Notes: generated by a model from the sequence alone, not told the origin. A stretch of DNA of 50,959 nucleotides from Halomarinibacterium sp041392205 (GCA_041392205.1 JAWKMO010000015.1:1-50959); one strand, 5' to 3'; positions 35,146 through 44,710 are shown, counted from the first letter of the stretch. Translations and numbers: made by a program.

Positions 35146-36540
35146 TTAAACCTCTCCTATCATCTCTTCAGGTTTTACCCAGGCCTCAAACTCATCAGCC
35201 GTAAGATAGCCAAGATTAACCGCTTCTTCTTTTAAGGTAGTACCGTTTTTATGTGCTGTATTGGCAATTTCTGCCGCTTTATAGTAGCCTATTTTAGGGT
35301 TTAAGGCGGTTACTAACATTAAAGAGTTGTTTAATTGTTTTTTAATAACCTCATAATTAGGTTCAATTCCTTGAGCACAGTGTTCATCAAAAGAAACGCA
35401 GGCATCACCCAGCAATTGTCCAGATTGTAATATATTGGCTGCCATTACTGGTTTAAAAACATTTAACTCATAATGTCCTTGCATTCCACCTACGGTAATA
35501 GCCATATCGTTTCCTATAACTTGCGCACAAACCATCGTCATTGCTTCACACTGTGTTGGATTTACTTTTCCGGGCATAATAGAAGAGCCTGGCTCGTTGG
35601 CTGGGATATTAATTTCGCCAATTCCACTTCTAGGGCCACTGGCGAGCATTCGTATATCATTGGCAATTTTATTTAAGGAAACCGCTAGTTGTTTTAATGC
35701 GCCGTGGGTTCCAACAATGGCATCGTGTGCTGCAAGGGCTTCAAATTTATTTTCCGCAGTAATAAAGGGCAATCCAGTAAACTTAGCGATATAGCCAGCT
35801 ACTTTTTCAGAATAACCCTTAGGGGTATTAATCCCAGTTCCTACAGCGGTTCCTCCTAATGCCATTTCTGATAAGTGCGGTAAGGTATTTTTTAAGGCAC
35901 GTAAGCCATGGTCTAATTGCGACGCGTACCCACTAAATTCTTGACCAAGGGTGAGGGGAGTGGCATCCATTAAATGGGTACGCCCAATTTTCACCACTTT
36001 TTTAAAATCTTCTGCTTTTTTCTGTAGTGTTTTCAGTAATTGCTCCACCCCTGGAAGGGTCACTTCCACAATTTTTTTATAGGCAGCAATATGCATTCCT
36101 GTTGGAAAGGTATCGTTGGACGATTGTGATTTGTTAACATCATCATTAGGTTGAAGTGTTTTTTCTCCGTGTCCAATTGTTTTTCCAGCCAATTGGTGCG
36201 CACGATTGGAAATAACCTCATTTACATTCATATTGCTCTGTGTGCCACTTCCGGTTTGCCAAATCACCAACGGAAATTGCTCATCATGCTTACCCGCTAA
36301 AATCTCGTCACACACGAGCGCTATTAAGTCTCTTTTTTCTTCGGAAAGTACTCCTAGCTCGCAATTGGTATACGCTGCTGCTTTTTTTAAATAGGCAAAT
36401 CCGTATATTACCTCAAGGGGCATGGAAGCAGGGCTTCCTATTTTAAAATTATTTCGAGAACGCTCGGTTTGAGCTCCCCACAATTTGTTGGCAGGTACTT
36501 GTACCTCGCCCATCGTATCTTTTTCAATTCGGTAGTCCAT
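35146..36540 (-). CDS. fumC: Class II fumarate hydratase
   Basis: 464 residues from the ATG at 36540 (MDYRIEKDTMGEVQVPANK). An in-frame ATG at 36594 is rejected because the -7 box TACCTTTG (36571-36564) lies downstream of it. GSSIMPGKVNPTQCEAM is the family signature, with GRTHLMDATP and SGSGTQSNMNVNEV-like TGSGTQSNMNVNEV also present. It interconverts fumarate and malate in the TCA cycle. Confidence 0.97.
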   Translation of the reverse strand: MDYRIEKDTMGEVQVPANKLWGAQTERSRNNFKIGSPASMPLEVIYGFAYLKKAAAYTNCELGVLSEEKRDLIALVCDEILAGKHDEQFPLVIWQTGSGTQSNMNVNEVISNRAHQLAGKTIGHGEKTLQPNDDVNKSQSSNDTFPTGMHIAAYKKIVEVTLPGVEQLLKTLQKKAEDFKKVVKIGRTHLMDATPLTLGQEFSGYASQLDHGLRALKNTLPHLSEMALGGTAVGTGINTPKGYSEKVAGYIAKFTGLPFITAENKFEALAAHDAIVGTHGALKQLAVSLNKIANDIRMLASGPRSGIGEINIPANEPGSSIMPGKVNPTQCEAMTMVCAQVIGNDMAITVGGMQGHYELNVFKPVMAANILQSGQLLGDACVSFDEHCAQGIEPNYEVIKKQLNNSLMLVTALNPKIGYYKAAEIANTAHKNGTTLKEEAVNLGYLTADEFEAWVKPEEMIGEV

Positions 36541-36563
36541 GTGTATTGCATTATAAAGCCATG

Positions 36564-36571
36564 CAAAGGTA
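36564..36571 (-). promoter_or_regulatory. -7 box of fumC
   Basis: TACCTTTG on the minus strand with a TTG triplet 20 bp upstream, about 24 bp before the ATG at 36540. This box decides the fumC start. Confidence 0.7.
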
Positions 36572-36661
36572 CAAAATTGAAGGTTTTTCTTCAAGATAGG
36601 GAGTGTTTATTTGTGGTTAATAAAATGCATTTTGCTACTATGTTTTCTGAAAAAAACCTGT

Positions 36662-36669
36662 TATATTTG
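36662..36669 (+). promoter_or_regulatory. -7 box of the 56-residue membrane protein
   Basis: TATATTTG, a perfect TAnnTTTG, 19 bp before the ATG at 36689. Confidence 0.65.
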
Positions 36670-36688
36670 CACAACAAAACACGCTATT

Positions 36689-36859
36689 ATGTTTGAATTT
36701 GATCAATATTTAGGTTTTTTAGCATTTTTAACCATTTTAACCATTGGTTTTTGGTTAATGATTTTTTTAATCTCTTTTATTCCGTATTGGATTACAGGAG
36801 CTTTAATTGAAAACTATAAGCTTAAGCGTGAGGCCAAAAAGAAAGAGCTAGAAGGATAA
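36689..36859 (+). CDS. 56-residue membrane protein divergent from fumC
   Basis: Start at the ATG at 36689 (MFEFDQYLGFLAFLTILTIG...), chosen because the TAnnTTTG box at 36662-36669 lies upstream of it and inside the longer frame that begins at 36611. There is a hydrophobic region at about 8-45 (one or two helices), then a basic tail (KLKREAKKKELEG). I do not recognise the family. It is divergent from fumC, with its own promoter and terminator. Confidence 0.75.
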   Translation: MFEFDQYLGFLAFLTILTIGFWLMIFLISFIPYWITGALIENYKLKREAKKKELEG

Positions 36860-36880
36860 TTTTCTTTTATTAAAAAATAT

Positions 36881-36906
36881 AAAAACCAGCCATTTGGCTG
36901 GTTTTT
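36881..36906 (+). terminator. Terminator after the 56-residue membrane protein
   Basis: AAAAACCAGCC (36881-36891) and GGCTGGTTTTT (36896-36906), a perfect stem with a 4-nt loop, followed by TT. Confidence 0.93.
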
Positions 36907-36909
36907 TTG

Positions 36910-37294
36910 TTATATAGTCTCAATGTAAGTTGGACACAATACTACTAGGGTTTACATGAAATATTATCGTGTAACTTCCCAATAAATTGTGAATTGTGAT
37001 AAGGTTGATTACGTAGCGTTTACCTAACCCGTTCTTGTTTCGTTTTTAAGTGGTAAGTTTTCAGTTTAGAAGTTTCTGAATACCGTCTTAATACTTTGTC
37101 GTTCTTAGCCATAAGGTTTAAAATTAGGCTGCCTTTTCAAGACGAGACAATAATCAAAATCGGTTGATAATAGTATCATATTACAGGTTTAATCCAAATT
37201 AAATGCTTCCATTATAGGATAATATGCCTTAATTTTTTGTTTAGCAATATCCTTATATTATGTTTACACCTCCGCTTCATAACTTAATCCGTAT
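36910..37294. other. Gene-free boundary region
   Basis: About 385 bp without an intact gene at the left edge of the cassette region. It holds a decayed IS3-like orfA fragment (37020-37112) and a short minus-strand frame (about 37189-37257) reading KDIAKQKIKAYYPIMEAFNL, which may be the 3' scrap of another gene. No promoter or terminator is clear here. Confidence 0.6.
37020..37112 (-). pseudogene. Decayed IS3-family orfA transposase fragment
   Basis: The short frame MAKNDKVLRRYSETSKLKTY ends after 30 residues. The opening KVLRRYSE..KLK resembles the start of IS3-family orfA proteins in Bacteroidota, after which the similarity is lost and a stop occurs, so it is a remnant. The call is by eye. 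Confidence 0.4.
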
Positions 37295-38515
37295 TTATTC
37301 TTTCTCAAGCAACTTTGGAATGTCACTATATTTAACAAAAAGTAGTCCATCAAACCTATCTTTAGCAATGAATTCAGCGGTGTTTCCAAAATTCTCCATT
37401 CCTACAAGTAATTTGCTGGTAAAATCGTTTTTATTGTGTTTGCGTAAGTCTAAAACATACTTTTCTTTTTGAAATAGATTCAAATGATAAGCCAAATAGT
37501 TTTTGTCTGTATGCTCAAAATCAAAAGTGCCGTTATAATTTAGATTTTTTCCACTATAAACAATTGCTCCAATTGAAAAGTATTTATCGCCAAAACTCCT
37601 TTTAAGTTGATGTCCCATCCAATTTACATTGTAATTGGGTTTTGATTTGTTTTCGATATGGCTGTTTTGTGCCCAAATAATAATCTTCGATTCGGGATTT
37701 TCTTGCTTAAATGATTTTACGATTTCAAATAATGACCTATCTCTAATGTTATCTGAAATAGGCCAGCTCATCATTTCGCCAATGTGGATTTTGGAATAGG
37801 TATTTACAAAAATTTCATTTGATTTTTTTAAAATGTCAATTTCATTTTTTGTTGTTCCTGAGGTTAGTAATTTATTTGCGTTTTTATTTAAAAAGTTAGT
37901 ATAGTGGTTCAAAAAATCAATAAACCTATCTCGTTGTTTGTTAAATGCTAATGTGTCTTTGTCGTTTTCAAACTGATAGAGATTATTAAAATTTCTCATT
38001 TCCAAGGGAACCGATTTTGCCAAAATTGAATCTACGGGTTTTACAATTTCAGCCATTCGTTTTATGAGATAGTTTTGTTGTGGTTGACAATCGAAACCTT
38101 GAATTTTTAATTTTCCATGTTGCGATTTTATATAACTCACAAGATTTTCAATTTCTTCTGAATTGTAGTAAAAGTTCGAGCTAAAAACACTTGTAAATTC
38201 TTTAGTTGATAGTGAATTAAACTTTTCCCAAGCTAATGCTGCATCGCCATATCCCGATTCAAAAAGAACTAAATCATATTTCAATTCTTGATGTAAAAAT
38301 TTGACCAATTCGGCTTTGGCCTCAAATACTTCCCCTAGTCCGTGAGTATTTTCTCCTAGGGCAACTATCTCAACATTTTTTAAAGTCTTTTTTAACCCTG
38401 ATAGGTTCTCGAAATTTTCTAAATCTGAAGTAAACTCAATGTTCGAATTAAATTTAACTTGAGCATTACAAGAGCAAAATGCGAGCGATACAAAAAATAA
38501 TATGATTTTGTTCAT
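37295..38515 (-). CDS. Erythromycin-esterase-like lipoprotein
   Basis: 406 residues. A lipoprotein-type signal (LAFCSC, Cys at 14 or 16), then LGENTHGLGEVF (His58 in the family's GE.THG motif), LVLFESGYGD, IQGFDCQPQ and WAQNSHI. These are the conserved motifs of the erythromycin esterase (EreA/B) superfamily. Members hydrolyse macrolide lactones or unrelated esters, so resistance is not assured. This is the leftmost cassette. The upstream spacer contains GGTTAAGTGCA, matching another cassette edge. Confidence 0.88.
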   Translation of the reverse strand: MNKIILFFVSLAFCSCNAQVKFNSNIEFTSDLENFENLSGLKKTLKNVEIVALGENTHGLGEVFEAKAELVKFLHQELKYDLVLFESGYGDAALAWEKFNSLSTKEFTSVFSSNFYYNSEEIENLVSYIKSQHGKLKIQGFDCQPQQNYLIKRMAEIVKPVDSILAKSVPLEMRNFNNLYQFENDKDTLAFNKQRDRFIDFLNHYTNFLNKNANKLLTSGTTKNEIDILKKSNEIFVNTYSKIHIGEMMSWPISDNIRDRSLFEIVKSFKQENPESKIIIWAQNSHIENKSKPNYNVNWMGHQLKRSFGDKYFSIGAIVYSGKNLNYNGTFDFEHTDKNYLAYHLNLFQKEKYVLDLRKHNKNDFTSKLLVGMENFGNTAEFIAKDRFDGLLFVKYSDIPKLLEKE

Positions 38516-38560
38516 TGCGTTTTTCTTAAATTTTTTTAATGTTTTGGCTATGCTTAGAGT

Positions 38561-38660
38561 CTAATTACAATGCACTTAACCTTTCTCTTTGTTGTTTGTT
38601 TATGTAAAATAATTACTCTCATATTTTAGCTCTTTTGCCATATTATTTATCGTGCTGCTT
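38561..38660. repeat. Cassette spacer J9
   Basis: The edge of the esterase cassette (minus strand GTTAAGTGCATTG at about 38579-38567) nearly repeats the edge GTTAAGTGCAATC of spacer J8. The rest is degenerate, with TTATTTATCGTGCTGC at the far end. This is the weakest of the spacer sites. Confidence 0.4.
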
Positions 38661-39413
38661 TTATTCATTTTTTCTCGCTAGGTAAAATCCGTAACTGTAA
38701 TAATCCTTGTATTTTAGGTACAAGTCGATTTCATTTTGATGATCTTCAACTACTTTTCTTGCAAGTTGTGAATTGTTGTGGCGTTTCAGAAAATTTTCAA
38801 ATCTTGCTTGCATTGGGTTGTAATACGTCTCAAGCCAACTGTCTTGACTTAAATAAAAATATCCTACAAGCGAATAACCGTTGTTCTCTATTTGTTTGAT
38901 TTTGTTAGATGCAGTATCGATTTCTGGGTACTGTACTTTCCAAAATTCTTCAATTTCTTTTGGTCGAGATCGAGTTATCCAAGTAATTTCAGTTACAGCC
39001 AAATAACCATCGGCTTTTAAATAGTCGCTCCATTTTTTCAGCCCGTTTTCAAATCCTATATTATAAACAGCACCTTCTGACCAAATCAGGTCAAATTCTC
39101 CTTTGTTAAAAGGTAAATGGTCCATTGATTTTTGATGCGTTACAATTTTGGTTTTTAAACCTAATGTTTGAGATTTTTTATTGAGTTCCTTTAAAAGCTC
39201 GGGAAACAAGTCAACGGCAATTATTTGTCCGTTTAAGTTTTTGGCAAGTGTAATGGTTTGCCCACCGGTACCGCAACCAATGTCTGCTATTTTTAATTTG
39301 TTATTACTTGAAAATTTTAAAAAACTCAGTGCTCTTAAAGTGTCATTTTCGCTGCCAGGTCCTTGTCTATCAGAATTTTTATGTAAATCAATTATCAGTT
39401 CTAATTCTGTCAT
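38661..39413 (-). CDS. Class I SAM-dependent methyltransferase
   Basis: 250 residues. Motif I is IADIGCGTGGQTITLA, then IIAVDLFPELL, FDLIWSEGAVYNIGFE (motif post-I region), and LAVTEITWITRSRP. It resembles UbiE/Methyltransf_11-type small-molecule methyltransferases. Its start overlaps the stop of the upstream membrane-protein gene by 4 bp, so they form a two-gene cassette. Confidence 0.9.
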   Translation of the reverse strand: MTELELIIDLHKNSDRQGPGSENDTLRALSFLKFSSNNKLKIADIGCGTGGQTITLAKNLNGQIIAVDLFPELLKELNKKSQTLGLKTKIVTHQKSMDHLPFNKGEFDLIWSEGAVYNIGFENGLKKWSDYLKADGYLAVTEITWITRSRPKEIEEFWKVQYPEIDTASNKIKQIENNGYSLVGYFYLSQDSWLETYYNPMQARFENFLKRHNNSQLARKVVEDHQNEIDLYLKYKDYYSYGFYLARKNE

Positions 39414-39796
39414 TTACTCATTTTTTTTATAATTAAAACTGCCAAAAATGTTTCTAAAATACTAAGTGGAATGGCAAAAGTTAATATTTCAAAAGGTAAA
39501 ACACTCATATTTCCTGTTACTATCCACATTAGTACAAAACCCATAAACCAAGCAATGATAGTGGTTTGTGCAAATGAAAATTTCTTTGCAATAACATAGA
39601 TACCCATAGCAAAACATAGCGACCAAATACCCCAAATAGCTCCGTTAATGGGTTCAGAAGGAAACGTCAAGCCTAATTTTTCATAATGTTCTGTCCAATA
39701 GTTTTTTAGCAAAAACTCATTTCGTAAAAACTCGGAAATACTTATCCAAATTGTGGCTAAAATGACTGGTAAAACTATGTTTTTCAAGTTTTTCAT
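39410..39796 (-). CDS. Small membrane protein
   Basis: 128 residues with four hydrophobic helices (about 8-20, 52-70, 78-98 and 105-124). I do not recognise a named family. It overlaps the methyltransferase gene by 4 bp. The spacer J8 lies upstream. Confidence 0.82.
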   Translation of the reverse strand: MKNLKNIVLPVILATIWISISEFLRNEFLLKNYWTEHYEKLGLTFPSEPINGAIWGIWSLCFAMGIYVIAKKFSFAQTTIIAWFMGFVLMWIVTGNMSVLPFEILTFAIPLSILETFLAVLIIKKMSK

Positions 39797-39820
39797 TTTA
39801 CTATTTTTTCGCTGTCCTAA

Positions 39821-39966
39821 GATTGCACTTAACGGTAACTTATAAACCTTCTATGGGATTTTTTAAACCTTAATAGACACTTTGTCGAGACTATTTGTTA
39901 ATGGTTTGTAAGTTTAAATTGATGCCTTTTATCGCAATATGCTTATACTCTGTTGGCTGTATTGCT
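39821..39966. repeat. Cassette spacer J8
   Basis: Edges: plus-strand GATTGCACTTAACGG at 39821-39835 and CTCTGTTGGCTGTATTGC at 39949-39966. Internally AACTTATAAACC (39837-39848) pairs with GGTTTGTAAGTT (39903-39914), 11 of 12. The end CTGTTGGCTGTATTGC matches the reverse complement of the same cassette's other edge in J7 (TTGGCTGTAATGC). Confidence 0.6.
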
Positions 39967-41273
39967 TATCTTTTCTTTGTTTTAAATTCTATGAGATAGT
40001 CTTTTTGTCTAAGTCCGTTTAGACTTCTAAAATTTTGTATGGTTAATTGATAATTCCAATTGGGTTTAAGTTCGTTAATTTCTATTGTTAAGCTTTTTTT
40101 ATCTTCAGACCAACCCACTATATTTTTTATTTGAATAGAATGATTTTGGCCTAAATTTCCAAAATCAAAACCACGACAACAATCATCCATTGGTTCCGAA
40201 AATTCTATTGTGATTTGAGAAATCTTTGCGCTTACTTTCTGACTTCCATTTTTAAAAGGTTTTATGGAAATAATTTTAGGACGTTGGCTCTCATAATCGA
40301 AATACAATTCATTCAATGTTTTAGGCAAAAATTTTGTTCCATCAACGATTCTTTCCACCTCCTTTTCATTTGTATAATCGAGTTCGATTAATTCCTTTAA
40401 GGCTTTCTTTTTATCGTAGGATTTGTGGTAATAGCGTTCTGCAATTTCATAACCCATATAATAACCCAAATCTCTTACTTTTAAGTGGTTTTGATTTTCT
40501 CCCCAAATCCAATTATAAACATTTTCACCCGTAAAGAGATCTTTCACAAATTGTTTGACAATTTCATCTTGATTGGCTTTACCTAATTTTATTGCAGGGG
40601 TAGTAGATTCTTTGTCGGTTACTTTACATGATACAAATTCTGCAATTCCTTCATAGAGGCAATAGGAGAGGAGGTTATCTTCAAATTCCTTTTGTTGTGC
40701 ATGAATATATTCGTGAGTACATAATAAGGCTAATCCTTCAATTGGATTTTTATAGGCCACAAAAAACGGTTTTCTCCATTCTGGTAATTCCTCTGTAATT
40801 GTATTTTCATCAGCTAAAGAAAGCTCTGAACCAATTAAGACTTTATTTTCGTAGGTTGTCCCTCCTGTTCTAAAGGCACCAATTGAAAAATAGATTGGCA
40901 TCGGCTTTAATTCTGGGTAATGTGATTTCAGTTTTTTAATAGCTGCTTCTATTTCGGGATAAAGTTTGTTTACATTTAAAGTGTTATTTTTAATAGAATT
41001 CCAAAATTTTGGACTATGGACGATGTAATCTAAAAATTCTTTTTGAGTATAATTTCTAACAAGGACTAAACTTTTTAATCCTTCGGTCGCTTTGTCTAAA
41101 TAAAGTTCTTTAAGATATTTCTGTTGAAGTAAAGAATCTTTGGTTGAAGTTATTTTATCGTAGGCTTCCCAAAAATTTTCTATGTCTTGTGAAAAAAACT
41201 CCTGATTGAGCTCTTGTGAATAAAGAAAGTTTGAAAATAATAAAATTGCAATTGGCAGTAAGTATTTTTTCAT
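39966..41273 (-). CDS. Exported zinc-metallopeptidase-like protein with Ig-like domain
   Basis: 435 residues. Signal peptide (1-19). The catalytic part shows HEYIHAQQKEFED and, about 17 residues later, YEGIAEFVSCKV (HExxH with a distal Glu), like DUF2268-type predicted proteases. A C-terminal SbsA/Big_5-type Ig domain begins RPKIISIKPFKNGSQKVSAK and contains QITIEFSEPMDD. Function unproven. The cassette edges in J7 and J8 match each other as inverted repeats. Confidence 0.83.
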   Translation of the reverse strand: MKKYLLPIAILLFSNFLYSQELNQEFFSQDIENFWEAYDKITSTKDSLLQQKYLKELYLDKATEGLKSLVLVRNYTQKEFLDYIVHSPKFWNSIKNNTLNVNKLYPEIEAAIKKLKSHYPELKPMPIYFSIGAFRTGGTTYENKVLIGSELSLADENTITEELPEWRKPFFVAYKNPIEGLALLCTHEYIHAQQKEFEDNLLSYCLYEGIAEFVSCKVTDKESTTPAIKLGKANQDEIVKQFVKDLFTGENVYNWIWGENQNHLKVRDLGYYMGYEIAERYYHKSYDKKKALKELIELDYTNEKEVERIVDGTKFLPKTLNELYFDYESQRPKIISIKPFKNGSQKVSAKISQITIEFSEPMDDCCRGFDFGNLGQNHSIQIKNIVGWSEDKKSLTIEINELKPNWNYQLTIQNFRSLNGLRQKDYLIEFKTKKR

Positions 41274-41289
41274 TTAGTTTCATTTTATA

Positions 41290-41441
41290 ATCTGTTATTT
41301 GCATTACAGCCAATAGTTTTGTGTATCCTTAGTGCTGCTTTAAAGTACCGAATTTAACAAAAAAAACACAAATTAAAATGCGCTGGTTTTATGAAAGTAG
41401 GAGAGAACAAGCAATTATTTATAACTAGTGTTGCTAGTAGT
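41290..41441. repeat. Cassette spacer J7
   Basis: GCATTACAGCCAATAG at 41301-41316 is the 5' edge of the metallopeptidase cassette; GTGTTGCTAGTAG at 41429-41441 is the 3' edge of the S41 peptidase cassette. GAGAACAAGCAATTATTTAT plus one base (41403-41423) is an exact 21-bp match to 45664-45684 in spacer J5. Confidence 0.6.
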
Positions 41442-41444
41442 TTT

Positions 41445-42830
41445 TTATTCGTTTATTAATTCGATTGCTTTTTCAATCGCAAGATCATTTTTGCTCTCAA
41501 GTCCTTTTTTTATAGTTTGAAATTGTTCCGCTCTTGTGTCAGATTCATACACTAAAATATCCGGTGTAATACCTGTGTGTTCGTAGTTTTTCCCATTGTT
41601 ATCCAGATATATTTCGTTTGAAAGACTAAATTCCCAGCCATTGGGCAGCGTTTTTTCCAACATATCCGAAGTGATGCCCTCAGTATTTCCTCCAATTCTT
41701 GTGATATTTTCCAGACTCAATGAGGCCAAAACGCAAATTTCTGTCGCACTAGCGGAAGCCCTCGTTGTTAGCAAATAAATTGGTTTTGTGTAAGCGTTTT
41801 GAGTCCCTTCAATATAGATTGGCACTTGGGTCGAAAAGCCGTTGCCGTGGACTGCTTTTTTAATACCGACTTGCTTTTTTTCAGGATTAAACCGACTTAA
41901 AATCTCCAATCCTACTTCGTCCTTTCCACCACCATTAAATCGCATATCAAGTATCAATGCTTTGGTATTTTTTAGGTCTTTCATCACTTCGTCCATTAGG
42001 TCGACAATGCCGTTATGCTCGTCATTGGTTAAAGCCAATACGCTGTTTCGGGACATTTTCGGGACATATTGTTGCCAAAATTCAGGAACAGTGGCGTTAT
42101 CGTCAATACCGTAATCCCCAAAGCCAAGCATTTGATTGACTTGTAGATAAGCAATATTGTCGTTTACAATTCCCCATCGAATAGTTCCACCTCTTTTGGA
42201 TTTGATAGGATTTAAAAATGTAATCGCTACTTGCTCTGCCAATTTCCAACTTGGTATTTTTTTTGGTTTTTCTTCATCTGATTTTTTGGCAAACAATTGC
42301 ATTGCCTTTTTTTCAATTTTATCAGTTGCGGAAAATTGAATGTGCTCATCTCCAAACTCGTCCAACATTTCCTTAATGGCAATATACAACTCTAGATTTG
42401 TAGTGTTTTTGGTTATTCGGGAGCGGTATTTAGGGTACATTTTGTCCCAATCTATATTTCGTTCTTTAAAATAGGCATAGTGATTTTTAAAAGTCTCTGC
42501 CAATACTTCAAAATTGTAAATTGGGTCGTCCTTTTTCTTTTTTTGATTTACACATTTATCCGAATTTGAGCGAACGAAGAAGTAATTGTTGATGCCGTTG
42601 GCAATGGTCAACGTGTCATTTATAAGAGTAATTTTGTCGGTTAGTTCCTCCAGTTTACCTTTCATCGAAGCAATGCAGGAGATAGCAGTATAATCCTTTA
42701 TTTCAAAGTTCTCATTTTCAATGGTCAATAGTCTACCGTAACCCAAGGATTCCCAAGTTCCGTTATAGTTTTGTGCGTTGGCTATTGTGAAAAGAAATAG
42801 TAGGATTATGGTTATGTTTTTCATTTTCAT
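41445..42830 (-). CDS. Exported S41-family peptidase
   Basis: 461 residues. Signal peptide (about 1-20); a small beta domain (21-100); and an S41/tail-specific-protease core with LILDMRFNGGGKDEVGLEIL and the serine motif TTRASASATEICVLASL, the family's S-A-x-E pattern. No clear PDZ domain was seen. It probably acts in the periplasm or at the surface. It is a one-gene cassette between J6 and J7. A second ATG two codons in is possible. Confidence 0.9.
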   Translation of the reverse strand: MKMKNITIILLFLFTIANAQNYNGTWESLGYGRLLTIENENFEIKDYTAISCIASMKGKLEELTDKITLINDTLTIANGINNYFFVRSNSDKCVNQKKKKDDPIYNFEVLAETFKNHYAYFKERNIDWDKMYPKYRSRITKNTTNLELYIAIKEMLDEFGDEHIQFSATDKIEKKAMQLFAKKSDEEKPKKIPSWKLAEQVAITFLNPIKSKRGGTIRWGIVNDNIAYLQVNQMLGFGDYGIDDNATVPEFWQQYVPKMSRNSVLALTNDEHNGIVDLMDEVMKDLKNTKALILDMRFNGGGKDEVGLEILSRFNPEKKQVGIKKAVHGNGFSTQVPIYIEGTQNAYTKPIYLLTTRASASATEICVLASLSLENITRIGGNTEGITSDMLEKTLPNGWEFSLSNEIYLDNNGKNYEHTGITPDILVYESDTRAEQFQTIKKGLESKNDLAIEKAIELINE

Positions 42831-42844
42831 TGTTTTTTAGTTGA

Positions 42845-42983
42845 AATTAAGGCAATGTATTTTTATATGAAAAGTTGTGTGTAAATAAGCACGAAATTTT
42901 CGGATTAGCAAAGATTATTAATAATACAACAGCCAATAAATTTAAGATTTTGAAACATTTTTTAATATGTTGTTGGTAACTGG
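42845..42983. repeat. Cassette spacer J6
   Basis: The 3' edge of the AraC/hydrolase cassette is TTGTTGGTAACTGG (42970-42983), close to the reverse complement of that cassette's 5' edge GTTGGAAAC in J5. The 5' edge of the S41 cassette, minus strand ACATTGCCTTAAT (about 42858-42846), is weakly conserved. Confidence 0.5.
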
Positions 42984-42989
42984 TTTTAT

Positions 42990-44645
42990 TCAGTTTTCCA
43001 TGTATGGTAATATATATTTTTCTAAAATCAATTCAGGTTGTTGTGTTTTCCCGTTTCTATAATTTCCAGATGTTATTACCACGACCATTTCTAATTTGGA
43101 AAGCACAAAAATATATTGTCCCCCAGCGCCGCGTGCCTCAACAGATTCTATAGAGTTTCCGTTAAATTCATAGTTGTAATGCCACCACAAATATCCATAT
43201 CCATTTTTATTGAATGTGTTTTCTAAAATACGATAATTTTTAAAAGTGTTTTCTATCCAGTTTTCTGACAAAATTTGTTTTCCATTCCATTTTCCTTTGT
43301 TAAGATATAATTCTCCAAATTTCATCATATCTCTTGGTGTTAAATACATTCCGCCACCAAAATAGGGACGACCAGTCATATCGGTTTGGATAATGTAATT
43401 TGAAATTCCCAATTTTTGAAATAGGTTTTTGTCCATAAACAACTCCAATGGTTCAGAAACCAGAGAGTCCATGGCAACTCCAAGAAGATATGGGTTGGCA
43501 GAACCATAGTTGGCGTGTGTATTCGGCTCATTAATCATTGGTGCTTGTAAAATAGTTTTAGTCCAGTCTTGGGTAGGTTGGTAGTTATCTTCTGATGCGA
43601 CCGATTTTCGGTTAATGCCAAAATCAACAGCATCCAAGCCCGAACTCATAGTTAACAGACTTTTTATGTCTATTTTTCTTTTTAAGCTGTCTTTATAAAT
43701 TTGATATTCTTTAGGGACAAATTCAAAAATGGATTGGTCAACATTATTAAATAATAATTTGTCTTTTGCAATACCTACTATGGCAGAAGAAATACTTTTT
43801 GATGCTGAACGCGTATCGTGAGGAATTTCTGAATTGTAGCCGTCAAAATAGTTTTCATAAATAATCTTGCCATTTTTTGAAATTAAAACAGCATGCGTAT
43901 TAGGTAATGAATCTTTTAAAATGAGCGATTCCATTTCCTTAAGTTGAAGATTTCCATTGTTTTTATTAGTCACAAATCCACCTATTTCCCAATCGGTTTG
44001 AGATTTTTTTAAATCTGTCTGCATAACCAAGCTATTTCCTAAATAGATACCTAATTGAATTTTTTGAGGAAATAGTTTCCCTTTAAATTTTAATCCTGTT
44101 TTGAAATCTAAAAATGAAATACTGTCATTTTTCTTTTGGAAATTAGCACACCAAGTTCCTGTAAAACGGTCATCGGCAAGAATAGGATATGCTTGATAAT
44201 CATCACCCAAACCGTTTTCTACACTTAAATAGAAGTTTAGAGATTTAAGGTCGTCCACCATTAATGCATTCCAAGCCCCTACAAAAGAGTTCTTTTTCGA
44301 TTTGGTTAGTTTTATATGATACAACAATAAACCAGATTTGATAAATCCGTTTATTTCTTTGCCATTTTTTGATAAATCTCCTTTAAAAGATAAATTTTCA
44401 CTTATTGCTATTTTAATACGTTTATCTAAATCAATTTTGAATGTTTGATTAATTATATTTTTACCATTAGAAATTTTAAAAACAGCATTATCAGTCTTTA
44501 AATTCTCTATTACAACTATAAAGTTGAATGTTTTTGAATTTTCTATTGTTCCCTCCCAACTGGATGTGTAATCTGCCATATTTTGGCCAAACAAACTAAA
44601 TGTGAGAAGTATAAAAAAGAAAGTTGTGATACCTTGAAGTCTCAT
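42990..44645 (-). CDS. Exported serine hydrolase (beta-lactamase fold)
   Basis: 551 residues from the ATG at 44645 (MRLQGITTFFFILLTFSLFG, signal peptide); an in-frame ATG at 44717 would overlap the AraC gene. A non-catalytic beta-rich region (about 25-240) precedes the S12-like domain, with SASK in TRSASKSISSAIVG (Ser-x-x-Lys), YGSANPYLLG as the Tyr motif and GAGGQYIFV as the third. It may be an esterase or amidase rather than a lactamase. It follows AraC by 65 bp in the same cassette. Confidence 0.87.
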   Translation of the reverse strand: MRLQGITTFFFILLTFSLFGQNMADYTSSWEGTIENSKTFNFIVVIENLKTDNAVFKISNGKNIINQTFKIDLDKRIKIAISENLSFKGDLSKNGKEINGFIKSGLLLYHIKLTKSKKNSFVGAWNALMVDDLKSLNFYLSVENGLGDDYQAYPILADDRFTGTWCANFQKKNDSISFLDFKTGLKFKGKLFPQKIQLGIYLGNSLVMQTDLKKSQTDWEIGGFVTNKNNGNLQLKEMESLILKDSLPNTHAVLISKNGKIIYENYFDGYNSEIPHDTRSASKSISSAIVGIAKDKLLFNNVDQSIFEFVPKEYQIYKDSLKRKIDIKSLLTMSSGLDAVDFGINRKSVASEDNYQPTQDWTKTILQAPMINEPNTHANYGSANPYLLGVAMDSLVSEPLELFMDKNLFQKLGISNYIIQTDMTGRPYFGGGMYLTPRDMMKFGELYLNKGKWNGKQILSENWIENTFKNYRILENTFNKNGYGYLWWHYNYEFNGNSIESVEARGAGGQYIFVLSKLEMVVVITSGNYRNGKTQQPELILEKYILPYMEN

Positions 44646-44710
44646 TTTTTGAGTGTTTTTTGATGAAGAAACAAAGATGAGATTATTTAATTTTCCAAAA
44701 TTGTATAAAA

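Noticed and set aside
36541..36594. Longer fumC start at 36594
   Set aside because: The TAnnTTTG box at 36564-36571 is inside this extension, so the start must be downstream; MDYRIEKD at 36540 fits FumC.
36611..36688. Upstream start of the small membrane protein
   Set aside because: The promoter box at 36662-36669 lies inside this part of the frame.
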